64,000 nt of DNA from Diprion similis (lineage: Eukaryota > Arthropoda > Insecta > Hymenoptera > Diprionidae). Each line of letters starts with the position of its first letter. Positions within the stretch are counted from its first letter, which is position 1. A model generated the notes under the pieces. That model had not been told where the DNA came from, made no database searches, and saw only the letters and a program-made list of their open reading frames with translations. Position numbers and translations under genes: made by a program. Positions 23,761 through 48,386 of the stretch are shown here, piece by piece. Location: the NCBI RefSeq assembly GCF_021155765.1, contig NC_060105.1:13301001-13365000 (forward strand). Reading direction: 5' to 3'.

Positions 23761-26700
23761 TTTGTCAATTCGAAAAGAAAAGAACGGAAAAAAAAGAAAA
23801 TGAAACTGATACATTGTAATGTCGTATGAAAAACAATTAATTGAAATCAAATTAATGAATATATCTAGTAGATTTTTTACTCCATTTTTTTAACACCACC
23901 GATAAGCATGAAGCTTAAAAGCAGCGCTAAGTACTTGTCTGTAAGTTCAATATCAAAATATCCACAAAAGGGGTTGAGGTGGATGGGGCGATGTACTAGT
24001 TTATTTACTGTAATTTGCTTTTTCTTTCTCATATTAATTTCCTTGCGTTTTTTTTTTTTTTTTTTTTACAATTGAAAATAAGAACAACTCCGTCGTTTTT
24101 TTAATGTATGTTTTCACTTATCGGAATCCTTTCTATATATAATGATGTATTTATAAGTAATAATATTCTGGAAAAAAAAACTAAAAAAAAAAAAGGAAAC
24201 AAAAATGTATGTATAATGTTTTTACGTTACGAACTTTGTACCGATCTGACGTAATAAGTTGGTTCTGTCGTCTAGATTTCTACATAAGCATGTGATTCAG
24301 AGACCATCTCGTCACGCACAGACTGTACGTCGTGAATTTCTATTTAAAAATGTATATGTGCCTCTGTCTCACTGTATGAATGGGTGTGAGTGTCTGTGTA
24401 CCCGTGTACGCATGTCCCAGGAGTGTGTATGTGTGTGTGATGCTTCATAGTTTATTTCATTCTACAACTCCTCGTATATCCACGGTAGTCAAACATTTTG
24501 TTTTTTGTTTTGTTTTTTTGCGTCAGGTTCTCATGCCACTTGGAATGATATTATTTTATTATTATTTTTTGCTTTTATTTGTTTTTTTTTTCCTCTTCAT
24601 TTCCTCTAATTGATGAAAGAAAAAAAAAGTATAACACAGGGTGGATCTACATGAGCTGAATTCTGTTCATCACGTACCATAAATACAGACTTATCGATTT
24701 AACACTCAATTTGAAAATCGAGTGTAATGACAATCACGTCTTTTACTTTGAACTATCAACTAATTATAACAGTGTCGAGATCGTCATGCTTTTTCCAAGA
24801 TTCCACCAATATATGAATGCAGTTGCGATGCATAAAATACTATTGATGATATTCTCAAGGTTTACCATGTATACGTGATAAATAGAATTGTGTTAAGTGA
24901 TAAGCCTCCAGATAAGCATCTATGCATCCATCGTTGAGTCGATAGTTTTCTCCAATTGATAAGAGCGTAAGTGAAGTTTCGAGTACTGGCTAATTCCCGA
25001 TTTGATTTCTTATAGGTGCGCTTCATTTGCGTAAAATAGTTTCTTAGAAAATATCAACAATCTATATCTTAAGTTTTAAAATACAACCAACTTGTCATGT
25101 TGAACTTTCAAACGAAGCGTATTAGCTATCAAATTGTTCAATTAGCTTCGAAATGACTAATTTTCAGAAAATGGAGAGCAACCTGAAAAAAAAATAAAAT
25201 TCATACAATTAAACGTTTGTTGGTATCAAATGTTCTATCCGTGTAGATACTCGAAATTTTTATGGCTCACTTATCGACAAAGTTGGTATTCCTGTTTGGC
25301 ATTAATTTTAAGCTACCATGTAACATGTTTGATGCCGATTTGAGTGATTACACCCCTTTAATGTTCTGAGAATAGCGTTTCATATTTTAAAACCTCAATA
25401 TATCAATCTGATTCAAGCACTTACGTACTTTGCAGCTGCCATTGATAGCTTAATTCTAAAAAAAAAGTTCAGGTAAATGAAAATAATCTGGAGGCATATC
25501 ACATAACTACAATTTCTTGCTGATCTACCCTAGGAAATGAATTAATTTTAATTTCAGTTATTAAATTGAAAAACAGATCGAAACAACCGAATAGATATGT
25601 GTATGTCTCTAAAATAGATTTTTTAATATTTTTCTTTCTTTTTTATTCAATTATTATTATCATCGCTTTCCATAATTATTCTCAAAGAAAATTTCCATTT
25701 TTATTCATGGATTTGCCTCTCGATAATAGACTCAAGTGTTCGTAATATCGCATTACTTTACTTAATATAATAATTAATCATATTATAATTATCAATTAAT
25801 AAAACTTGTTTCTGCTTGTTCTATATCTCGTTCTCTCTCGTTCATTCACTTTCTCGCGATCTCACTTTCTCTCTCTTTCTCACTTTTGCTCTCTCGCTTA
25901 AATTCTTAATCGATAATATTCACCGAAAAGCACAAGTTGCTGTTTTGTTTTTTATATATAGTATCAGTGCCAGAAGAAAAACAAATACTTCGGCACAAAA
26001 GTTCTCTATGTATTCTCGAAAATTTTAGAGATTAATCTGGCTTTCGGTCAATATTCTTTTCATGAAAAATAAAGATAACAAGGTCGAACTCCATGGATAA
26101 TAGTTGATGAAAAGCGTACGTGGAATTGCAGCGAGTTGGCGGTCATATTTTTCCTGAGTGCAGCGTGACTGCTGTTAATCCTCGGGGCAAATGCTTGGCT
26201 GCTATTATAATTCCTATAGCCTATCAGCCAATAAATGTTCCGTATACTAACAGCGTTCATGCTGCAAGCGGATAAAATTATAACGTCTCCTTGCTGCAAT
26301 TTCACGGACATTTTGGGATCCTGGTGCATGGCATCCTTATCTCTATTCTTCACGGTTCTGCTATTCCGTAACCCTACAGTTAATCAACTTAACTTGCTAT
26401 AGCTACGATTTTATGCACTTTACATATGTGAAAAACTAGAATGATCTAATATTTTCGAGAATTGTCTCACAATCTTCTAATTGACGTGAGTAAACAAAAA
26501 AATTTCGTACAGGCTTTCACGTTTCATTCAATTACAAATTTTGTTCTTCAGGTAAAAAATAAACTGTATTTATAGTTTTGTAACCATTTTTTCGCCCCAA
26601 TAAGATATTTCTATCATTTGCAGTGCAGTCCCCAATCAACTGTAACGACTTTAAGTAAATAGTCGGTACATAAAATTTTCGAAGTAAACATAATATGCCT

Positions 26701-27851
26701 GATCGAAATACAGAAACTGCATATCCACACTACTGTAAAAATTAGTATAGGTCATAGTATTAGCATCATTTTTTTCATGTGACAGCATCTTTTTGTTTAC
26801 ACAGGCTAAAATTTGAGAAAACGAAACGTTACAAAATATAATTACGGACCATGCATTCCTTAGATTTTTCATACAATTCAACTTCTTAGTTGAAAAAAAT
26901 TTCTATTAACGCAACAATTGTATTCAAATTAATTTTCCTCTTAATTTTATACAGGATGTGCCACAAGTAAATAAATTTGGTAGACATTGGAATCAGTGCT
27001 GTGCAACATCTGAAATACCAGCGCAGTAACGATAGTGACTTGTAAATGTTTGACGAGAACTTTTAGGCCATTTACAAAATACATACCAAGCTTAGTAACC
27101 ACTTGAAAATAGCACAAACATGTAAGCCGAAAATCTTTAAAATGGTACATTTTTTATATAGAAAAATACGTGATGCTCCTGTCAGTTGCCAAAAGTACAA
27201 TGGTTACTGATACACGTCAGTGGATTTTGATTGTATGCTAAAACATATCCCAATACATAACAAATTGGTAGATGATAATGCATTCTCGCAAACACGATAT
27301 CATCGGACGCAAGCTTGATGTATGTCAATCAGTCACCCATCCTCGTTCAATGTGCTACTATCGATTTGAATTTCCATTAAAACAGCTACACTTGTTGCAA
27401 TTGTCATGTATCGATCCATATAACGTTCTGATTGGTTAGGAGAGTTGTTGTAAGTTTTAACGCGCAATTAAAAATCAAAAAATCCACAAATGTAAACAGC
27501 AACTACAAAGAGATGCTATTATAATAACGTAGTTTGAGTAATTTTTTTCTCATTTTCTGTTTTTGTTGACGAAAAATTTTTCAAAAATAATGGAAAGAAT
27601 GGGGTTGCCTTGCATAGAACCCTTTTTTTTTTTTGTTGCTTATTTTTTTTTTTTTCTTTTTCTTTTTCTTTTATCTTTCATGTTACGATTTCCACGTTTT
27701 TTTTTTTGTTGTTTTTGTTGTTTGTTTGTTTTTTTGTTGTTTTTTTTTGTCAAGGTCAGGGGCAATGTGAATTGGTTGGGGAAATGTGATGGGATGGGAA
27801 AAGGTTAGAGCAAAGTGGAGTGTGAGGATTCCAAAGATCAGGGGTTCAAGG
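23761..27851. other. intergenic region between convergent glass and CtBP
   Basis: No recognisable gene. It contains T-tracts (for example around 24050-24067 and 27620-27750), a TG-rich patch near 24380-24440 and a TC-rich tract at 25825-25900. The CtBP 3'UTR (minus strand) occupies the right part, but I found no canonical AATAAA on that strand within about 2 kb of the stop codon. Confidence 0.6.
25825..25900. repeat. TC-rich (GAGA on minus strand) tract
   Basis: An interrupted TCTCTC/TTTCTC run over about 75 bp. The minus strand reads GAGAG repeatedly, the core recognised by GAGA factor in Drosophila, but simple-sequence origin is enough to explain it. Confidence 0.7.
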
Positions 27852-38936
<11,085 letters not shown>

Positions 38937-40605
38937 TCAAACAGCCCCCCCTATTTTTATTTATTTATTTTCAATTTCTCTTTCTTTAGGTTTGCCAAAC
39001 TCCTGTCGCCAGGAGTTTCAGGATAACTGCAGTTTTTCTTCAATTTAAATTGTGGTTTAATATTAAATTTTTTAATTATTATTGTTAAATTTTTTTTTTT
39101 TTTTTTTTTTTAACAAAAGTCTGTAACGATAGTCTCTCTCGTTTTGTTTTTGAACCTTTGCAATCGTTTTTGTCACACAAACTGTTTTTGCAAAGCTGAC
39201 TTCCGGTCGGTTTTTGGACAGGGACCGCCGAACCTCCAACGCATCACGATTTTTTGCAGAACTACACCTGAAAAAAAAAATAGATAAAAAAAAAAGAAGA
39301 AAAAGAAAATATTTTATTAGTGCATATTCTCAGACTGGATATGGCAGGATGAACCAAACATTGGTTAATTCAATATTCTATCATAAACAAATTGTAAAAT
39401 TGACAAATGCAACCTAAAAATCGGTTGAACATTTTGAAGATAATTTATACGTAAATTTAGCGATTAATATACAATATAGTGGATTGCTTAGATTTTGTTT
39501 AAAAATAACGAAACATTAAAGGCTGGAAAACTTTGGAATGCCAATTTGAAAGTTGGCACAGTACTCAGCAGCAAGACGAGGCGTAAGATTTCCGTACAAA
39601 TATCGCATATTTAACTTGTTTAATAATCTAGTCTGTAGCGAAACGATGAATTCACACGATAAAGTATGTCCGAATGATACCTCAATAATGATATTTAACC
39701 AACTAAAATATAACCGACTGAATTTTTTTTTACATACTTATCCCGATCACTGCTTTTACCTTTTAGGTTACCTCGGCGCGCGCCGGGTTCCCACTAGCTG
39801 AATACACAAAACTATTGTCTTTCAAATGATCACGATATAATCACGAGGTTATTAAATAATTAATATTAACGCATGCAAGTCGAGCGCAAATGAAAAACTT
39901 GGTAAAAGTATCGGAATTAGCGATGAAAGACACCGAACGCGACGAGAGTCAATGGCTGGGGCTGATGTATTATGAAAGGTTAGTACGATGGCGTTGGTCA
40001 GTGGGTGAACGTTTTCTTCCTCTACATACCTTCGTGGCATGGCCCGAAACATACTCGCTGCGCTCTATACTACCTACCTCGATGAAAATCTAGTTGAATT
40101 TAAGAAATAAGGAAATAAAAAGAAAGAAAAGAAAAAAAACCTAGAAACAGAAGTACCTCCGACTGAAAGAAAAAAATCTACAAACGATCTACGTACTTTC
40201 AATAATTCAAAAGCTTACCATCAATAGTCTCGATTTAATACACAGTGAATATTTTTACTTTTAGATATACATACATCAAAATGACGAGTTTTCGAGTTAT
40301 TGCTAACGTGGTATAGACTACTGGTGCGTTTATACGGTAGAGCGGGAAAACGGTGCACTAAGCATGTCCTAAAGAAAAACCACAAACTGTGACTGGTGGC
40401 GCCCCTCAAATGATCCCTGGCATCCGTGTTCGCTGTGTGCGTGTGCGATACGCTTCTACATTCGTACGTACGAACCTCATAGTACTATAGTATTCTCTTT
40501 CATTCCCCCAACCGACAGAGACGTAATTCTTGAACTTGTCCGAATGGCATGAGACACACGAGCTCTTTTGCTTTCATTGTTCCCGATTCAAGAGTGCTTT
40601 CGGGT

Positions 40606-40632
40606 GGGGGGGGGGGGGGGGGGGGGGGGGGG
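40606..40632. repeat. 27-nt G homopolymer followed by (AT)n
   Basis: 27 consecutive G, then ATATATATATATA. Such a run can form a G-quadruplex and is hard to sequence, so the exact length is uncertain. Confidence 0.9.
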
Positions 40633-40794
40633 ATATATATATATAAATGTGTCAAACTGACATGACACATAATTGTCCGCATGATAACAAAGTGAAAGAG
40701 AAAAAAAAATAAATAAATAAATTTGACCCAAAGAAATTGTAAAAATAAAATTAGACTTGATTTAGAGGAATAAAACGATATGCCCGGCGCGGGC

Positions 40795-40830
40795 TATAAA
40801 ACGGGATCAAGTGCTCGGCTCAGCAAAAAC
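40795..40830 (+). promoter_or_regulatory. candidate TATA-box core promoter
   Basis: TATAAAA at 40795-40801 inside a GC-rich flank (GCGCGGGC before, CGGGATC after), with an initiator-like CTCAGC about 27 bp downstream. No recognised gene follows; the first downstream ATG opens a 16-codon frame (from about 40865). Weak evidence. Confidence 0.25.
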
Positions 40831-41268
40831 GTGGACGCGATAGCAGTGTTACTAACACGAGAGAATGCAACCCCAGCACTTGGGCACATGTTGTGCCAAC
40901 TCAGCGAAAATATAAAGCTCATATCATCTCAATGAAACGGAGGCGTAGAACAACGATTAAGGTCTTTTTGGATAGTGCCAAGTGCGGAAGGTTTGGAGGA
41001 CGTGAAAAATGCTAAGCGATCATAAAGCCGTCCTTCCTTCTTTCTTTTCCTCCTTTCTTTCGTCCGTCCGTTCGTTCGTCTGACCATCGCGCTAACAAGG
41101 CGCACGTTGGGATGAAACCGACTGACTGATTCTCCACGTTTCTACCTTATTGAAGTTGTATCGTTACGATTCATGCTGCGGAATAATCGTTACATTTCGC
41201 GATTTTTGAATTGTCTGAAATTCAGTAAACCGTAATAAAACTAAACACACTCATATTTCAACAACTTA

Positions 41269-41365
41269 GTTCATTAAAAATCATTGTAAAATTAAGAAAA
41301 TAGTGATTTTTTCCCCAATCTTTCGATACGATAACGTTACCAGCTTTAACCTCACTTTAACGTTT
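41269..41365 (+). repeat. dispersed repeat family B, copy 1
   Basis: Closely matches the reverse complement of 55502-55589. Shared landmarks are TTAAAAATCATTGTAAAATTA, AGAAAATAGTGATTTTT, CGATAACGTTA and CTTTAACCTC. Confidence 0.75.
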
Positions 41366-41548
41366 CTTCGATACATGCGTCGTTACCGTATCAGCAAAAT
41401 TAACATCATCGTTTATGAAAATGAAATTCACTCGTAACAGTAGGCAAATGAAAGATTATAAATTAAACGGACGTGCCGAAGCAAACCGAGCACTCCGTAA
41501 TATACGGTATATATATAATATATACATAATACACACGCATACATATAT

Positions 41549-41563
41549 GGCATTCCGCGTCAA
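41549..41563 (+). repeat. GGCATTCCGCGTCAA motif, copy 1
   Basis: The same 15-mer recurs at 51919-51933 in the same orientation, each time after a TATAT stretch and followed by an ATCG/TTCG. Probably the start of a dispersed element. Confidence 0.6.
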
Positions 41564-42116
41564 ATCGTCCAGTCTATAACCTTGACCATTTTGTATTCAT
41601 ATATACAAATTATTTATTTCATTCCATTAAATATTTTCCAAACATTCTTTATCTTTTTTGAAAAATAACTGACCTATTCTGTCCAAGAAACATAATGATT
41701 AAATTCTATAAAAAGTTAAACGAATCATTGTTGTTTTTGAAATAACAATAACATGTATCCGTTCAAAAAAAAAAGTTCCAAAAATGGCGAACGTTACGGA
41801 CTGGATGATTCGGGCCATTTCGTCCCCTACTCGCATCACATAAATAAAAAGAATATTTTAAAGTATACGACACGATATGTATATACAAGTTTGTTTTTTT
41901 TTTTTTGTTTTCTTTTTTTTTCATCAAGTACCTTATATGCACGTAATATTGTTTAAACAGCGCTCACGCATATTCAAATTTATTATCGTACCGAAGCCTT
42001 ACATTTAAACTCTATGTGCAACAGAGTTTTTATACTTGGGGGACGACGAAGCGGAGAAAGTGGCGGCAAGCAGTTGGAGAGGCGAGCGGACGGTGGCGTC
42101 GTTGGCAGCTGGGGGC

Positions 42117-42140
42117 GGGGGGGGGGGGGGGGGGGGGGGG
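42117..42140. repeat. 24-nt G homopolymer
   Basis: Uninterrupted G run after GGGGGC in a locally GC-rich block (42.03-42.23 kb) that could include an untranslated exon. Confidence 0.9.
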
Positions 42141-42505
42141 CAGCCGAAGTTATCCAATTATTGTCTAACCTGGGAGCAACTTCACTCGGCAAGCCCGAAG
42201 AGCGACGCGGCAGGGCGCGGTGTAAACCGTAGGGTAAGCTCACCCCACAATCGAGCCATGATAAAGTAAAGTTTGTTTCAAAACTCGACGCAGGGGTGCC
42301 CTTCTTCCCCGACGACTGCTATTGGCAAAACGTGGGATTTAAATTATTGTCTAAATCTGTTAAATATGACGTATGCTGGAGGGTTTACTTAAAATATATA
42401 TGTAATGTGAACGCTGGTCTCGTTTGACAATAGAAACGATTCGATTGGACTTTCCTATATGCTAATCGTAAGCGTGACGTGGCATGTACTACGTACGGTA
42501 CCTAC

Positions 42506-42535
42506 GTATGCATGCATGCATGCATGTATGTATGT
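42506..42535. repeat. (TGCA)n/(TGTA)n microsatellite
   Basis: ATGCATGCATGCATGCATG followed by TATGTATG. Confidence 0.85.
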
Positions 42536-42579
42536 TTTACGTGTACATATGTACGAACAATTATATTCTCGGGGCATAT

Positions 42580-42592
42580 GTATATATATATA

Positions 42593-42667
<75 letters not shown>
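42580..42667. repeat. long (TA)n microsatellite
   Basis: About 88 bp of TA repeats, broken once by ACTAT near 42594 and ending in another ACTAT. It is the longest dinucleotide run of the window and able to form a cruciform. Confidence 0.95.
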
Positions 42668-42668
<1 letters not shown>

Positions 42669-42791
42669 TATATAATGTAAATATGAAGTACGCGGTGTTA
42701 ACATAATTCTGACACGGGGAGCTTGGCGTTTAAATAACTGGAGTAGATGGGTGTACGTGTCACTTTTACAAGACAAATCTCGTGCCACATT

Positions 42792-42812
42792 TATATATAT
42801 ATATATATATAT
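42792..42812. repeat. (TA)n microsatellite
   Basis: About ten TA units. Confidence 0.85.
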
Positions 42813-45800
42813 GCATTAATACATGACTATACAAACCGCAGTGTTTGTGCTTTAGCTTCCAAACATTTTTCATTGTACGTAGACGAGTATGGCTTGTGTG
42901 GTTTAAAAACAAACTTGGTTACCAATGCGAAATGGTACAAGTTACAAACGAGTATATCGTTATAAATATAACATAGAAAATAAACGTTACATGTTCGAAT
43001 TACAGATTTGTTTTCTTTTTTTTTTCTCAATATCGTTCTACGCTGAACAGGCGATTCAACTTGTCACACATTGATTGTATTACTTCAACTTTTAATGTCA
43101 GATTTTTTTTTTCATTCTGAGAACGAGACTGTTTTATAATTCATTGACATTTTTCGAGTCATCAGAAAACTCTCTACTAATAGATAAGTACAAAATCTTC
43201 CCAGTTGAACTGTTCAACGAATCAAAATTCCAGCAACTTGGCATAACTCGAAATGATGCAATGGTTTCCGTTCCTCGCCAAATGTCAAAGATGACCATAA
43301 TTTTTAATCAGAATTTTTTTGTTTTTCGTCATTACATTTTTATTGTACAATTTCGGTTAGTGAAAAAAATCTATGCGAAAATTATGAATAAAAAAAAAAA
43401 AATCATCTACGGACGACTTCCACGTAAAATGTTGGAATCATTCTACAAAAAAATTCTACCCGTTTAACCCCCCCCCCCTCCCCCCCGCTCCCTATTTCAA
43501 ACGCAATTTTTACGATGCAGTTATTTTTCTACGTTCTACAACGATAATGTAAATAAAGACGCAGGTGATCGTTGCAGAGGGAGAAACCGTTGTGGGTATA
43601 CGGTCCACAGAGTAATTAGAAACAAATAAAAAAAAATATGTCGACAGTTTAAATTCAACGGAAATAATTCAAAAGAATATTATAGTAATACAAATACATG
43701 AAGTTCGTTTGCCAAATATGTAGTTCAGTGATAAACAAGAAATTGTACATAATATATACAAACGCGTTACGCGTTGTTTATACTACGCATTTGATAAGTT
43801 CAAGCTTCTCTCCGTCTTCTGGCTTAAGTATCAGACGCAGTAGCGTAAAAGTTACGCGCGAGTATGCGAGTATGTGTGCTTGTCGGTAAGCATCACTTGA
43901 AAAGTTAGTTTTATACTAGCGAAGAATCTACGAAGTTGAGAACCACCATATCGCGGGAAATAGTTCGAGTCGGGGCAAGAAGTTCACTGCAGGAATTCCG
44001 ACTCAAAGTTCACTTTTTAAAAATATAGAGCGAATTTTTTGACGCCAGTACGACGACCGATCGCCCCTTCGGCATTTTACATTTCCTGCCTTTTTCGGTT
44101 TTCGTTATTCTCTTATCACTCTCTTTAGCTAATCAACAGTAAGATCGAAAGAGAAGTTCAAATTTGTCGAAGGAAAGTATTCAAAATTTAAATCTATGAT
44201 AGTACTTGATAAATCGTAACGTCACGATGATTTGTTATACATCCGTAAAAAAAACTTTGAGCACTTCGTTTAAACAAATTTCATGAAAAAAATACATAAT
44301 TGGGACTACACTGCATTATATTTATACTTCGTTTATAAAACTTATGGGTGCATTGACACCGTACTGCAACTACGATCTTGTAAATTTTTTAACAACATTG
44401 AATCAATATCGACGGTAAAGGTTAAGTTCGTAATAACTTTCGCTATCGGTAAAACATGCAATGGTTTCCGAGAAAAGATTGGATATCGGTGACTTGGAGT
44501 AACAGGCTTCAACGTATTAAACCAGAATTAAGATTTATAGTTGTACGTAAAAATATCAAGATTAAAGACAAGTAGTTGATATTACATGATAACCTGACTT
44601 ACATATATCAAGCCACAAAGTATTTAAACGAAAAACGGGAATTGCGTAGAGCATATCTCTAAATTTCTACGTTAACAAATATCTATAAGTGTGTATTCAA
44701 AGTTAGTCGAATCGTGTAAACTATTCACTATACATACATAAAGTTTTAATAGTAATAAGTATGAAAAGTATTTCGGACAAAAATTCACAAATGATATATG
44801 TTAATATTAACTTTATACTAAAGACAACCATTTTACAGGCAAACTAAATCTTGAATCACATTTTATGAAAAACTGCATTTGGTCAGACGATTCCATACGA
44901 AATAAATATTTGAATCATTTTACCTATACTGTAAATTTCAAATTTCTATCGTCCTACAATAATCTTCTTTTATTTACATGAGTCATATTGTGCGTGAGAC
45001 ATCACACTCGAGAATAATCATCAATATGTAACAATCGCTTGCGAAAACGAAAAAGTTGATCAACACTGAACGTATAGCATTGAAAAGTTGATGAAATAAC
45101 TCAAGAGGTAGTTTGCTGGCGTGACTCAAACACTCAGTCGGGCAGGTAGGTATAGATAGGTAGGTATAACCGTCGAACATTAAACGAAAAGAGAAAGAAG
45201 AAAATATTTTTCCTCTCCGTTTGGTTGTGGCGTATGTCATTCTTGCTCTTTCCAACGTAGTACATACATACAACAGACCCCCACGGAGAGAAGAAGACTA
45301 CTTAAAGTTGGCCGAAAGTTTTGGCTCGGCAGCAAAGTTAACTCAGTTAAGTTCTACGCTCCTGAAGAGAAACTTGGTCCGAACTCCCTCCCCCCTCCAG
45401 CTTCATGTGAACGAACCTCAGCCGAGCGTTTCTCCCTACCTTTGGCACTGCCTCGCCATAGTATACATATATATGTATATATACAACACACCATACATGT
45501 ATTAATACATACATAAGGGCAGAGACCTTCTTTGAAGTTCTGCCCCGCATTGGATGAGTTGTGTGTTTTTGGATTACCACATTTAACTCATATAATACAT
45601 CCATTTGCAGGATATACGCGTGCTTAAACTGAAATGACATTGCGTTTGTTATAAACAGTCGAGTACATGAAACCTGTTGGTGTTTTTCGTTTTATTTTCC
45701 TCATTCACCTTATGCCATCACTATATTGTTATAGAAAGAGACAACACCCGCTGCTCTCGTAAGATTACATGGGGGTCCATTCTCGAGTCTCGTTTCTCTG

Positions 45801-46086
45801 CATTAACAATGAACATTTGGTGACAGAGTGGAACATCGAGGGGAACACGATGTGGGTCTCGATGCGTACATTACTGCAAGCGAGCAGTCCGGTCCCGTTT
45901 CTCAAACCTAGACATTATATATCCATGTGTAACATGAAATTGTGCGGGCTGTAAAAGAAGCATTATAAAAGAAGGGTCATTACTTTACCGGCATCCGGCC
46001 GGCATCAACCCCATTTCCTCTTCTTGTTAACCACCGATTAACTATTGACTATACCGTACACGCACACATGCTACCGTATATAAATG

Positions 46087-46109
46087 TACGTACGTACGTA
46101 CGTACGTAC
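46087..46109. repeat. (TACG)n microsatellite
   Basis: Nearly six TACG tetramers. Confidence 0.9.
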
Positions 46110-46447
46110 AATAATCATACATCTAAACGTTCATTATACCGAGTCAAGTCCCGATCCCGTCGGTGTCCACTCACGGTCTGCCAACAGCCAGAGCAGAGCT
46201 CCGTAGAGAAGCGGAGATGTATATGGCATAGCTATACTAAAACTATACACATATACTAGGAAGGAATGCTCGCCCGATTACTCGGCCTTGAGAGAAACGC
46301 CGAAGAGACTCGCGCAACTCGCCGATGCGCACACGCGTGTCGATACCTAGTCAGTCGGTAGCGCATTCGTCCGTTCTTCTTCTATCCATTCTCGTCCATT
46401 CGCGCAATCGGCCCGTCCGCATGGATAGACGGACGAATGGATAGATG

Positions 46448-46474
46448 GACAGACAGACAGACAGACAGACAGAC
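46448..46474. repeat. (AGAC)n microsatellite
   Basis: About seven GACA/AGAC tetramers, preceded by degenerate GGATAGA repeats from about 46420. Confidence 0.9.
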
Positions 46475-46716
46475 GGTCGTTCGGTGGCAGCCCGGCATTG
46501 CGTGTAAAGACAACTTGTGCCTGCGTTGGTTATGGTATACATACAGTGCGAGAAACCGGAGTGATGTCGAGCCGAGTTAAACTCGTAGTCAATTGTCGGG
46601 ACGGTGTCTGTAAGCGATTGAGTGTACCTACGGAGTTATGGTAGATACTTAATGGGGGAAACTCCTAAAATGTACATTTCTTCAATTTTTTTTTTTTTTC
46701 TTTTTTTTCTTTACTT

Positions 46717-46853
46717 TACAAAGAAATGGAATAGTTTATCGAATTATGTCAAAATATACGATTTAAGGTATATTGACAATTTTTTTTTATTAATAAAATA
46801 TTTCAAAATGACAGCGTTACAGTTAAATCGATAAACTATTCAATTTCTTTGTA
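46717..46853. repeat. 137-bp inverted-repeat element
   Basis: The termini 46717-46742 and 46828-46853 are reverse complements at 25 of 26 positions (TACAAAGAAAT-G/T-GAATAGTTT, then ATCGA). A second nested inverted pair, TGTCAAAATATAC and GTATATTGACA, lies inside. The AT-rich 85-bp centre has no coding potential. It looks like a small MITE or fold-back. Confidence 0.75.
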
Positions 46854-48333
46854 GAAAAGAAAAATCTTGAAGAAATATACGTTTACAGGAGTTTTTCCCT
46901 TTAAGGATTACTCCGATCTAGAGTTCAGGACCCGACGCCAACGTGATAAGATTAAAAATTTGATAATATTGGAATATTTTCCCCTTGATTCGATGTATTT
47001 TTCTACGATCTTACAGGGTTACTGTAGGAAAGTTTCTGGTTTTCCTCTATCTGTATCCTCTTTTTAGAATATATTTCAATGAGGTCATGCCGATCGGAGC
47101 TTTCTTGGCCGACGTTCTCACGGAATAATGCACAGTTTGTGAGAAATGCTTCGAATCGTGTTTTCTCTAAGTTGAAAGGACTAATAGTAAGTTAACCGGA
47201 AATGATAAGTGCCACTTTGAAAATTTCAAGCGATATTAAATTGCCTTCCCGGCAAACTCAGAATACAGACGTAATTATCTGGCCACTTTTAATTATCACT
47301 TAAAGATGAATGGGGAGGAAAACACTAACGAGAATTTAAGAGAAAAGGAAAAATTTCTGTCTAACTTCAGAAGCACATAAAATGTTGTTTTTTTTCCAAG
47401 AGTGAAAGTATGAAAATCGAATAATATGACATAAAATAGTTTTCCAACCATTATTATTAGTTTTTTAATATACATTTCAAATCTAGTGTGCTGATTTATA
47501 ATGAAATGATATGTTTAATATATCCATCATCCACGGACACAATATCAAGTGTTAAACTATTTAGACATACATAATATTACGTATGTGTCAGAGATGGGAG
47601 TGAAAGAACGCTAATAATACTCTATTCTCTGTCTCTTTCTCCTCATTTCACCACATTCAATTCTCTTTGTTGTAAAGCTTATCTTCGTGGTTTCCTACTC
47701 ATAACTGTCCAGAAACACACTTGGGATTACAAACAAGATCAATCGTATTTCCGACATGCGTACATTTAAATTTAACGACGTATCGAAGATCCGCGAATTC
47801 CGAGATGCATTCGAAGTTGACACAAAGGAGAAACTCCAGTACAATGGAACGAATTCAAAACCGTCATATATACGTCAGTTTTATCGTCTTCTGTGGAGAA
47901 TTATAGGTTACACACTTATTACGTATATGTATAATACGCATGTCTATAAAGGTGGGCACAGACATAAATTAACAAATGCGTGAAAGTCGTGTCATCGTCG
48001 CGCGATGGTCGATGGCGGAGTAGTGACAGTACGAATGAAGTAAGTCATGGTCGTAGGGGGGAACGCCTTCCGCGAGCATACTGCATATATATTATTATTA
48101 TATATATAGGTATATATGACACTCGCCGATGCCACATCAGAGCATTTTCCGTGTCTCGAACAATCCACTGCATCTCTTGCACGCGCCGCGGCGAAAATGT
48201 ACAATTCCACATTGAATGTCCATAAACTTTGTGCGCACATTGTACATGGATACATAATATGTGTGTAGTTTTTTCTTGCGTCTTTTCCGTACACAGAATA
48301 ACAGTTTTGATAACGATAGAGCGAGTTTACGAA

Positions 48334-48386
48334 TGCGCATGCGCGGGGTGGAAAAAGCGGTCTTTTCTGTACCACGCGCATGCGCT
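48334..48386. promoter_or_regulatory. pair of NRF-1-type palindromes
   Basis: TGCGCATGCGCG at 48334-48345 and CGCGCATGCGCT at 48375-48386. The consensus YGCGCATGCGCR is bound by NRF-1 (Ewg in Drosophila) at metazoan promoters. No adjacent exon is visible. Confidence 0.4.

Noticed and set aside
42459..42788. Tyr-Ile repeat frames on both strands
   Set aside because: Translations of the (TA)n microsatellite.
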